Program-made: the position numbers and the translations under genes | Notes under the pieces: model-generated | The model's input: only the letters and a program-made list of their open reading frames with translations | Database searches by the model: none | Told to the model about the DNA's origin: nothing | DNA from: Pseudopyrenochaeta lycopersici | Lineage: Eukaryota > Ascomycota > Dothideomycetes > Pleosporales > Pseudopyrenochaetaceae | Assembly (NCBI GenBank): GCA_003313425.1 | Contig: NHZP01000048.1 | Coordinates: 186,001 to 250,000, forward strand | Length of the DNA: 64,000 nucleotides | Direction of reading: 5' to 3' | In this document: in pieces, positions 36,603 through 47,322 of the stretch | Layout: every line of letters starts with the position of its first letter | How positions within the stretch are numbered: position 1 is the stretch's first letter

Positions 36603-37631
36603 TCAATCCATCTCCTGCCTCGGCCTTCCTTGATCCAGCTCTTGAGGGGGAACAACCCCATATTGTGCAAAGTTGTCCGTGTGATCCTTCTCATGGATTT
36701 GTTGCGGATATCCCTGAGCAGTGTCCTGTTGTCCGACCTGAGCTTGCAGTGCCCTTCTTTTGTTCCTTTCGCGTAGGAAGAGCCAGTCAAGGGCTACGAT
36801 TCCAGCTACTGCGGCTGTATAGCCGACGCCAATGCCTGCTCCCGCGCCCGCGGAGAGATTTGAGGAAGTATTTTGGGCAGGTTCGGGGCTAGACGTTGCC
36901 GTAGCGCTAACGGAGTAGGAGGAGTAGGAGGAGGATACTGTCTCTGAGCTGGCTGAAGACGTACTGACAGTTAAGGTTGTACTCTGAGCACTGTACGCAG
37001 AACGTGCGACCGAAGATGAGCTTGCAAAAATGGCTGCACTGTCGATTGACCACCAGGTTGGAGACGCGGTGGAGTCTTTCTGGCTACTATCCTTCACCTC
37101 GCCGGTGAATGGATTGACGTAATAAAGCCGCCCATCTGTACATCAACTTTTGCCAGTGTAGCAGACAATATTTTCCCCACAGTCCCATACGGTAAGACCA
37201 TGATCTACGGTTTCTGTAGACATACCCGTCAATTCATAGGTTCGACCTGTCAAACCTTGTGCAAGATGTGTACATACCAGCCGAAAGCGTGGAGCAATTT
37301 TTCCAAGTTAGGTCAGAGCAATATTGCCGAGCAAGACCTGTACTGCTGGAACAAAGGAGGTTGGATCCGCATTTTTCCCCAGATAGACAGCATTTGTTTG
37401 TACCTCTACCGCATGGGAGTAATTCACCGCCAGTATAGAATCTAGACTGTGTAGCAAGGACTCCTTTAGCAGTTTTAGTGTCGGTGAAAAGGTTGGCTCT
37501 CAATAGCGAAGACGAGACAGTAGCATGGCTGAAGACGTACCGTCATGAGAATAGCAGTCGGCTCGGATACCTAGTATTATTGTACTCGAAAAGACGAGGA
37601 GGGACACTGCGTGTAACGCCTGCAAAGCCAT
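36603..37631 (-). pseudogene. Cys-rich, Ser-rich single-pass membrane glycoprotein gene with an in-frame TGA
   Basis: Minus-strand exons 37631-37541, 37463-37278 and 37213-36603 join in one frame (295 codons). They encode a signal peptide (HAVSLLVFSSTIILGIRA) and a Cys domain of the common fungal surface type (DCYSHDG, CCLSGEKCGSNLLC, TWKNCS, WDCGENIVC). After a short linker come a Ser/Thr/Tyr-rich stalk, a membrane span (GAGIGVGYTAAVAGIVALDWLFL) and a basic/Gln-rich cytosolic tail. The TGA at 37145-37143 falls between GENIVCYTGKS and CTDGRLYYVN; the frame continues unchanged on both sides. Options are a recent pseudogene or strain allele, read-through, or a different intron (for instance from GTATGG near 37.19 kb to an acceptor before KDSTASPTWW). 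Expression and exact structure are unresolved. Confidence 0.5.
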
Positions 37632-38238
37632 CGCAGACTCAATTTCTGATACTGAGATGAATAAGAAGAAACCAGCCTGACGCAGCGATTGCGCACTTAT
37701 CTCAACTTGCGCGATCGAACCATGGGGCTATGGGCATGGTCGACTAGGCTGAGCGACTTCACAGGATATCATAGGCAGAGGTTCTGACCATCGTCAATGC
37801 GGCTGATGAATCAATACCTGAGTGCTTGAAGGTCTCCAACCAATGATGGCGCTACACTTGGGGCGGATACAAAGGCTCAACATTCGTCGTTAAAAGCGAA
37901 GGTGCATGAGGAGAATCCTCAGCCTTGTCTGACTGCATCTAAGCCTTGTTGAAATGGGCCCCTTTTCGACCGAGATCCATGAGGTCGTAGCTTATAATCC
38001 CAACTCTTGAACTGAAGTGCTGGAGTAAATGGCTGTAGGCAGGTAGAGAACAATTTGTGTGCCAGAAATCGATGCGTTCACTCCGGAGGGTAGATTGAGT
38101 TGGCCTATAGGGAAGATCGATGGCTGGTACATAACGACGCAACAAGGCTGAATATTCTGTGCTGATGCACCCGTGTACCATGTCAGTCTTAGACACGATG
38201 AATGCAAAGAAGCCTTGGACCTTGGCAACCTGTTCTTT
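37632..38238. other. Intergenic, upstream of the membrane glycoprotein
   Basis: No supported gene; short overlapping frames only. Confidence 0.4.
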
Positions 38239-38239
38239 T

Positions 38240-38438
38240 TATGCATCCACTCACTGCTGCGTTCCTCCTATGCATCCCACTCACTTCTGTGTTCTTCCTA
38301 TACATCCGATCACTTCTGTGTTCTTCCTATGCATCCACTCACTTCTGCGTTCTTCCTATGCATCCCAATCACTTCTGTGTTCTTCCTATGCATCCTCTTC
38401 ACTTCTGCGTTCTTCCTATGCACCCCCGCCCACTTCAG
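38240..38438 (+). repeat. 29-30 bp minisatellite, about 6.7 copies
   Basis: Units start TATGCATCC and continue ACTCACTTCTG(T/C)GTTCTTCC, of length 29, 30, 29, 29, 30 and 30 bp, plus a partial seventh. Single-base changes and one-base indels separate the units. The repeats keep all three plus frames open, so the 79-113-codon frames over it are artefacts of the repeat. Confidence 0.9.
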
Positions 38439-39322
38439 TAACCACATCATTTCTTAGGACAGCTCATAAGTCAAGGTACGCATGCGAGGGGATCAAATGA
38501 TGCTACTAAGCGCTTGGTGTACCTGCAGTCGTCAAGCCACGAATGCCGTTATCCTGGAACTGCGTTCGTGTACAGTAGGAAAGACTCCAGATCAAGGAAA
38601 GCTGTGTAAGCCCCGTCTTCAATGACGTTCGAGTGCCCTTCGAACGCATTGTAGAGCGAGTAACTCAGATAGACACGACATGTCCTTCCTCACAGGCGGT
38701 CGGGTCCGTAGGCTTATATGTTCGTTGCGTCAGTTGGAGACGGCAGTGGAGTTGATCAGTTCTGCCAGAAAACCGATGCGAAATGCAGCGACGCGAAGCT
38801 GTTGGGCCCAGCACTCATAGGGACGTCTCCATGGCTCTTGAATATGATAGGTTGAAGGATATGGCGGGTCACAGAGTGCAAAAAAACACAGAAACAGATA
38901 GTGGTGACGAAATGCACAGTTTTGACTTTTTGACGCTGGCGTCGAAGCAGAGAGCGGGAAAGCGTGTTATTTAGGTTGGCCCACGAGCTCCCCTATCACT
39001 TGCAGATGGCATGAGGTCTAAATAAACATGTTCAATCCTTGTGGGTAGTTTGGCCTCAGAGTTGAGTTGGCGAAGTTGTGGAGTCGCAGGGTATGCAGTT
39101 GAGATCTCTCGCGTATCGCAGATTCGATGGCGCCGGCGCCGATCTTGAACGCCTTCATCTACAACAGCCGTCATAAGGAAATATTGTCGATAATGACGTA
39201 GACGCGAATGGGAGGCGCTAGCGACCTACAATGGGCGTGGAAAGGCAGCGTTGTAGAACCAAGTCTCTTACATTGCACTCGCGAATGTTTTGTCGCGACA
39301 CCACTTCGGCGGCGCACCTTTG
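38439..39322. other. Intergenic, no supported gene
   Basis: Spacer between the minisatellite and the UV endonuclease. Only short frames seen. Confidence 0.4.
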
Positions 39323-39427
39323 ATGCTACGCTCTTTTGGTCGGACCAGCCAAGGCGGTGGACTCCCAGCAGCACCACGAGCGCTAGCGGCGCGACAAGAC
39401 GTGCGCGACACTGCCTGTCGCTTTGCC

Positions 39428-41781
39428 ATGGCCAAGCGAAAGAGATGCACAGTGGCAGGCGCGACGCCGACGGCGGACAATGGCCTCTCGGTGGGCACGC
39501 TGCAGTTGCGCCGGACAGAGGTGCCTCTGGCCCCCAATGTCGCGAGGCGGCCACGTCGCAGGAGCAGCCGTGGGGGCACGGCAGCCATGACCGATCCCAA
39601 TCTCAACCCTGATGTTGTCGACGGAGCAATGGCTCTGCGAGCTTCGCCGGACGGACACGAGTGCGCTGGAGCAGCCCACCGAAAGTCTCCACCGGCAGAT
39701 AGGGTCAATGCAGCATTGGACGCGACCTTGCAGGACCAGGGCCTGCTATCGACAGGCCCACACGGCAAGGTGGTCAGCAGGCATTCGCCCAGCGCGGACG
39801 GGGTCACGCCTGCCAGCGCTCCTGGTCACAACAAGCGAGAAACGGCCGGCGTGCTGCATGTGAAAGCCGAGGGCGACGAGGGCGACGAGGCCAATATCGG
39901 CACCGCTAACAGCGTCAGGCAGAATGTCACTGCGCCGTCAGCAGTGGCGGCACAGTCGGGCGATCCGGAGGCTACCCACGAGCTAGATGCGGGAAACGAG
40001 GACGAGCTCGAGGTCAAGGAAGCCTTGTCCAGGCCGCCGCCCGTCAATTCTGATTATCTCCCCCTTCCATGGAAGGGACGGTTAGGCTACGTACGTTGGA
40101 TCCATGTCCGCCTGCACTCTATACTGACGCCGCTGCATATCAGGCTTGTCTCAATACGTACCTCCGCAATGCGAATCCTCCCGTCTTTAGCTCCAGAACC
40201 TGCCGTATCGCGAGCATCATCGAGCATCGGCACCCGCTCAAGGACCCCTCGCAGCCCGAACATGCCACCAAGAATCGTCCCGATAGAGACCAGCCGGCGG
40301 ATATTTCCAGGGGCCAGCGATACGTCCAGGAGCTAGGCCTTGCCAATGCCCGGGACATTATCAAGATGGTGCGCTGGAACGACAGGTACGGCATCAAATT
40401 TATGCGCCTGAGCAGCGAAATGTTCCCCTTCGCAAGCCACGACGAATATGGCTACAGCCTGGAGCCCTTCGCCGCGGAGACGCTGCGTGAAGTGGGCGAA
40501 GTCATCGGCGAGCTTGGTCACAGGGTGACAACCCATCCGGGCCAGTTCACGCAGTTGGGCTCCCCGCGAAAGCAGGTCATCGACAATGCCATCCGTGACT
40601 TGGAGTATCACGATGAGATGCTCTCTCTCCTGAAGCTGCCGCCACACCAAGATCGAGATGCCGTGATGATCCTGCATCTTGGCGGCGCCTATGGCGACAA
40701 GCCAGCTGCCATTGCCAGATTCAAGGAGAACTATGCGAAGCTTTCTCAGGGCGTCAAGAATCGCCTTGTGCTCGAGAACGATGATGTGGTTTGGTCGGTG
40801 CATGAGATATTGCCTCTGTGCCAGGAGCTGAATATCCCTTGCGTACTTGACTTCCATCATCACAATATCATCTTTGATGAATCCCAGATTCGCGAGGGCA
40901 CCAAGGACATCATGGACCTCTACCCAGCTATCCTTGAGACGTGGGCGAAGAAGAACATCACACCTAAGATGCACTATTCTGAGCCATGCCCGTCTGCGAT
41001 TACTCGCACATCTCGTAGAAAGCATTCTCCTCGCGTCATGACGCTTCCCCCTTGTCCTGACACAATGGATCTGATGATCGAGGCAAAGGACAAGGAGCAA
41101 GCCGTATTCGAACTCATGCGTACGTTTAAGCTTCCTGGCTTCAACACTTTCAACGACATCTTGCCACATACTCGGCAAGACGAGAACAAGCCCTGGAAGC
41201 CCAAGCCGAAGAAGGCTGCGAAGAAGGGCAAGAAGAAGAAAGATAATCTCGACGATTTGGACGCAAAGATCGAGGAGGCTGAAGACGCAGACGTGCCGCC
41301 GCCCTTGATACCTGACGAAGAAGTGGGTATGGGCGGCCCCGAAGGACGAGTATACTGGCCCCCAGGAATGGAGGAATGGCTCAGACCCCCAAAACGCATA
41401 ATGACGAAGAAAGAAGAGGGCGCTGCTACCCCCGCAAAGAAGAAGCGCAAGACTACTGTAGCTGGTGGGGACGAAGCCTCCATCATTAGTGAGGCCACTG
41501 CTATGGACGAAGTCAAAATACCAGCCAAGAAGCCGGCGCCCAAGCGGGCAGCAAGCTCAACTAAGAACAAGGCGGCGAAGTCCGGCCCTACGCCTTCACC
41601 TTCGGACGACGAGGATGATGGTAATCTTAGTTCGCCTTTGCTCAGCGACTTGGGAACCGGGGACGAGGCTCCTGTCCTGCAGAAGCGAGCTGCACGACCT
41701 GCTGCGACCCGGAAGAAGTCTGGCAGGACCACGGCAAGGGTGAGCTACAAGGAGGAGGAAGTCGACGAGATGAGTATGTAG
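39428..41781 (+). CDS. uve1: UV-damage endonuclease (UVDE family)
   Basis: Nicks DNA 5' to UV photoproducts and other distortions, starting the alternative excision repair pathway. Exons 39428-40090 and 40144-41781 give 766 aa. Residues 1-205 are low-complexity. The TIM-barrel domain begins at LPLPWKGRLGYACLNTYLRNA and contains the metal-site blocks RVTTHPGQFTQLGSPRK, AVMILHLGG, LVLENDD, CVLDFHHHNI and KMHYSEP, then VMTLPPCPDTMDLMIEAKDKEQ. The family order matches Neurospora mus-18 and fission yeast uve1. The C-terminal 200 residues are Lys-rich (KPKPKKAAKKGKKKK), likely nuclear localisation and DNA contact. An in-frame ATG at 39323 adds 35 residues with a mitochondrial-presequence look. Confidence 0.94.
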
Positions 41782-44700
41782 ATCAAGTGTAGTACTATGT
41801 CAAAATCTAGCAAGGTTGGCGTTTTGGACACGGCGCAAGAAAAGAATCGGACCTTTACACAATTTAGCTAGCACTCCTAACACGCCAGAATTTGACCATT
41901 GCTCGCTACCAAACAAATGCTCCGAGCCTGCCAGATCCTGGCTTACCCGCTTCAGGCCGTTTGACCCGTCTCATCCCAGCCATTTTGCTCCGGTTGCTCT
42001 CAAACCACGACATTTTCTTTCAGCCTTCCACCTCCACCACCACACGCAGAGCAATATAGACAATCTACTGACCTTCCCAACACAGTCCGCTTTAGCGAAT
42101 CACGACGAACACATGTTCGTGGCCGGCCACCAGGTCATGCACATGCAGAACTACTGGTCCTTCAATTAACCACAGCAAAAGAAAGCAAACCACCATTGCA
42201 AGCCACCACCATCAGTATCCGCATGCAACGGCTTACCCCTCATCTTCTACCATAGCCCTTCTCGAATTTCGAGAACGTTATCCAAGCACGGCCCTGCATG
42301 TGTGCCGCTGCACCCGACCGTAGCCGCAAGATTCCGCAAGGGGGACATGTAATCACCTTCCAAGCCATATCCCACGCACGAATTGTTGTCTCTTCGGAAC
42401 CAGTTACCCGCGTTATACGTGCATGAGCGTCACCAGCCAGCTGCACTGGCGGATTGGCCATTAGAGTCTCGCAATGCAGGAAGCTATCGATTAAGCTATT
42501 GATGCGTCTGCATTGTGACTGTGCCTGCTTCTATGCGCCGGTGCCTTTGCTGCAACACTGGTGTGAGCCAAAAACTTGTTAGCGGCCTGAAGGGAACAAA
42601 TGCAATCTAGAAACCTACTCATCGGGGCATAGGACGATTCACATCTTCAGGAACGGAGCGGCTTGTCAGATGGTCTGATTGGGCGACTCCGCTGTCAAGA
42701 AAAACAATAGCGCAATCTTCAACCCCCCCACCATTGCTATACACTTGTTCACATGCACCTATTCATTTCAGTACCATTCTAAAGCTCCAGGCTAGCATAG
42801 CCTACTCTTCATATGCTTCCCCCCCTCCCTTCATGCAGTCTACCAATCGCACCATCCTTCGTCAGCAATCCACCCTTCCTCCCAATCCGTCTTCGATCAG
42901 CACTGCAAAGCGCGATCTAGAGCCTCCTCCACAGCATCCGTAAATGCTGCATAAGACTCGATTGGTCTATACTTAACCCTTGCGACAGTATCCACACTAG
43001 TGCACCGAACATTCTTAGAACGAGCAGCGTTCGCGGAGTTGACTCTCAATCTGTGCAAGGCTGTGCAGATATGTAGCCGCGGGAAGTAAACCAGGTTTGG
43101 ATAGCTTGATGGCCGGGGGGGTTTCCTCTAAGTAATTCGGAGCGGGCTGGTGGGAGGAGATGCGACAAGACGGTCAGTGCACGCGAACTGGGGAGAAAAG
43201 GGAAAAAGCTTGGGGCAATTTTTGGGAGGAAATGAAGAAGATGTGGAAAGGGAAGAGCGGTGTGGCGTGCTTTGTAGTATGAAACAAATTCACAAACGAT
43301 TTCCATCGCGGTTGAGGCGGCGAGATTTATTTGATTGGACTTTTTTTTTTTTCCCTTTCCCTTACTCTCTTTAATTTTCGTATCGTGGGTGATCGACTCC
43401 GGACACAAACGAGTAAGCAGAGCGGGTCCCTCCACCGCCCCCCCCCCCCGCCCTCCTTCCAACGATTCTCGTATTTTGAGCGGTCTAACTTTTCTCAACG
43501 CCTATTCGCAAATTCAAGAGATGACTTCATTTATCGTATGTTGTGCATGGATCCACAGATAAGAAAGCACGGAAGGCCGGAGGAGTATTTTCACGCGAAG
43601 GGCCTTTGCTCGATAACGGACCTTTGCAAAGTTTGGGATGCGCTGGGACAATTGGTAATTGTGGGTTTTTCTGTCGTGGTCGACGAGAGATAGACGGTCC
43701 GTTTGATGCACTGTTGCCGCGGTAGAATTGGGCATCATGTCAAGTCTGCCGAAAGGATGCGATTAACTGATTCGACCTCCCCGCGGCCTGTCAAACTATG
43801 GCCATGGAGAGAATTGCAGGATTACAGATTCCGCATCTCATAGGGTATAGCTGGAAAGGTTCACGACCAGTCTTCGATAATTTGACCGAACTATTCTCAG
43901 CATACGGGCTTGTTGGCCATTTCCTCATGGTGCGGCGTTGATGTCGAATGGGGATTCCATCAAGCGATTCCATGTAACCTTCAATGAAATGAGGGTCATG
44001 AATTTAGATGGGAGTCACGTCACCTTGAGAGCCCTTGCCATGTCTCTCGTACAAGGTCTCATACTACCAGCCTCGGTCATTTTTGCAAAATCCGAGAGAC
44101 AAAGTTGGTATTCGGCATATGGGTTTGAAACTCGGCCATGAATGTACAGCATCAGCTTGATTAGAGTGACGCCGAGATGTATCGTCTCCGAGCAAGGCCT
44201 GCGGAGTGGACGCATATGATGATTAGATGTTGGATGAGATCAAAGTGCTTGAAGATATTGGATCAAGGCTGGAGGGTGAGAGATGACTCCGTTGACATGA
44301 GATCTTCAATAGTCATGCTCGTTCTTCGACAGTAGTAGTCGCGGATACACAGGCCTCAACCTTCAGCCTTCATGCATTCAACGCAATCACTCAGAACCAA
44401 AAGCTCCGTCTTCACACAATGTAATGCAACAGACAACATGTAATACATTAATATTGTTCAAGTAAGGCAAAACGCACACATGTTGGTTGTGCTTTGGAGA
44501 AAGAGAGCCTTGGAATAAGGTGGAACTAGTTTATAGAGCTCTCCGTAGTAGGACCGGATGGATAGAGTATTGGATTGGGATGAATTTGTGGCCCTTTGAA
44601 TGTGACATGGACCAGAAGATGGAGAAGTCGTTAGAGAAATCTGCCTTGCTGTGAGACCTACATTCAATGAACAGGGCCATGGCCCACGTGATATTAAAAT

Positions 44701-47322
44701 CGAATAAACTTACCCTACAGAAACGAGCTGAAAACGCCTTTCCAACATTGCGCCATTTGAGCGAGATACAACTAGGAAGGCCAACAATGCCTCTGTTTTA
44801 TTGTATTGCAGTAGTTTGGTTCCTTTGATGCAAGTGATAATTGCTCGGGTAATAGTCGGACGCGAGATTCTCCACAGGTGGAGTCGTGCCAACAAACGAA
44901 GGAGCGGACGAGTATAGCCGGCGTAATCAAATCCGCAGACCGAGTCTATGGTGGAGTAGGAATCCAGATCTAGCGTGTCGGTTTCGCGTTCCCAGTCGTC
45001 TCGCGCCTTCACGTTATCATGGCCCCACTACGTCACCGGAGTCCGCGGAAGACATCCAATCGTAGGCACCGCGGCGCCTCGAGGAGAAAATATTTCACCC
45101 ACCATGCCCAAACGAGAAGGCTCTTCCGAACTCTAACAGCCACCACCAAGAGCCTCCCTTGGTGCCGCCGCCACGAAACATAATCTTGACACCATCACGC
45201 AAGTCGGAGATGACATGTCGCAGCCGCACCAAGCCACTCCGCACGCCCCTTTGATCACTGAACATATGAGACATTGCACTAGTCCAACGCAGCTACATAC
45301 TACTAGGCGTTCCCCAGAATATCACATGCTAACCCCCCTGTGGTAAACTTTACACTTGCGCGGTACCTTTTCGGGTCCCATAGCCGGGTGCACTCGGCTA
45401 GAATGGTGCTTCCTGCAACGACATGAATTACAGTTCCAAAGGTTCCCTTTGATCGGTTCAGCAGAATACTTGGCTTTCGTCTCTGCCAGTTGGGGATCTG
45501 CGTGTCCAAGAAAAGACCACGGCGTGCGTTTGGAGATCGTCAGGCGCTGCAGCGTTTGGTCGGGGTACAACAACCGCCCCCCCCCCCTTCCCCACTAGCA
45601 ATGCCGTCTCCACAACCAAATCACGTTCCCGTATACAATTGGCTCCTTAGACTTGAAGTCGAATTCCGCGTTGTCCGTTCGGCGCCTGGGAGCTCCTGGG
45701 CGTTGCTGGTTATCATCCAACGGTCGACTTCCGAGGAGCATGCAACAGCGGAGATGAGTGTCTAGTGCAAACAATGCATAAGAGTAGACGGGTAAAGCGG
45801 TACTCCTGAGATCTCGCTTGCTATCTTGTCAGGAGGATGGAGTCGCATCGTGTCGAGGCTATTGTAGGAAGACGTGGGGTAGGCTATCTGCTCGTTCCGT
45901 TCCCGTTGGCCTCTCCATCCCGTCTGCAAGATCGGGTACATGGAGCCAGTCAATGACAAGGCGCCCTCGGTGCACTTTACCATTTGGATGCTTGCAACGC
46001 ATCGATCCTAGGCGGTTTTTGCGTTTCGACTCCCTGCAGATGTGATTGAAGGGCTTCGCAAGTGTGACCAAAAACCTCCTTTTGCTGCTGCGAAGAATGT
46101 CACTGCAGCAAGTTCAAGCGACAGGATCCTCCGTACCTGGCAGAGATCTCCGCAGATCCCGTTTCCGGGGTAAGCCGGAGGGCGCCGACTCTAAGCCGTC
46201 TCCCAATTAACCCTCGCCCGTCAAACACTCGCAGCTCAGCTTGCGCAAAACACAAGAAAACAAACGAGCAAGTCTATCCAAGACATTTCATGGCAACACA
46301 GAAGGGGAGGGGGATCGACGTCAGCCAAAAAACTGTCCGCTGCCGATACGAGATGGTCGCTCGTCATTACGGCGTCGCCGAATGGGGCCACTCGTCACCC
46401 CGCGTCAGCATGTTATACCCGCCTGCGTCCCTCGTGGCGCGCCAACCAAGTTTTTTTTTTCCCCAGAACGCGATACAGCGTATCGTCCAATCGCAACCAC
46501 AAACTTGGTTCCCTGATCCATGGATTGCCTGTTCATCGCCTGTTCTCTCTGCATTCCGAAAGGATCAGCAGGAGACGTCAGCGGAGTAAAGTTTGCCATC
46601 CGTCGTTGGTGATAGCCGACTGGAGCATGACAAGATGAAGCCATGCAGTAGTTAGGAGGTTTGCTAGTCAAGAGCGGTGTGGGTGTGTGAGTGTTATCGT
46701 GCGCGCGCGCGCGCATTCTGTGTCCACCATCGCATTGGGCCATGTGAACGTGGTTTCATTTGCATAGGGCGAGCTACTGTAGAAGAGAGACACGGAGTTG
46801 GGTGCATCGTCCTAGTACGCTGACCGGCAACTGCGTGAACCGGTGTGCTGGCAAAATTGGACAGAATGATGCTTTTGTACTACACACCGCACAGCTGGTA
46901 AGGCCCGCACTCATGCAGTACCTGCTCACTGCCGGCTTGCTTGTGTTTGCTAGACGGCACAGCTATGCACGTGCTCCCAATCGGGCGCGTGCCACCAGGC
47001 ATTCATGTCAGCCCGCACTGATGAATCTGAGACTGTTTTATACGAAGAAATGAGTACGAGCACGCATGATTACATTTTGTTTGGAGCTTGAACTTTGGAT
47101 TTTTCCCGTAGATTCGTGAATTACTTTGCCAAGTCGTACATAAAAGAGCTTGGAAATACAAGCCTGGGGGGTATCGATGCCCATAGCAGAGCGCGATATA
47201 TACAAACATGCGCAAAAACATGCCAAAAAAAGACTTTGTTCGTTACAGCCGTTTTACCGGACCAGCCTCAGGCCCCCTGTAGAAACCTGCCGTGTAGGTC
47301 CTTCATAACCTCGTGAAACGCT
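41782..47322. other. Long stretch without a supported gene
   Basis: 5.5 kb containing only short frames in all phases. Homopolymer tracts lie at 43341-43351 (T), 43438-43449 (C), 45581-45590 (C) and 46450-46460 (T), with (GC)7 at 46701-46714. I see no reverse transcriptase, transposase or terminal repeat. It may hold non-coding RNA or regulatory sequence for flanking genes; nothing specific can be supported. Confidence 0.45.
46701..46714. repeat. (GC)7 dinucleotide run
   Basis: Alternating GC run preceded by GTGTGTG sequence; an alternating purine-pyrimidine tract able to adopt Z-DNA. Function unknown. Confidence 0.7.

Noticed and set aside
38159..38500. Three overlapping His/Ser/Phe/Cys-rich frames
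   Set aside because: They are translations of the 29-30 bp minisatellite, open because the unit lacks stops.
39171..39807. Minus-strand frames of 127-179 codons
   Set aside because: Shadows of the GC-rich N-terminal region of the UV endonuclease.
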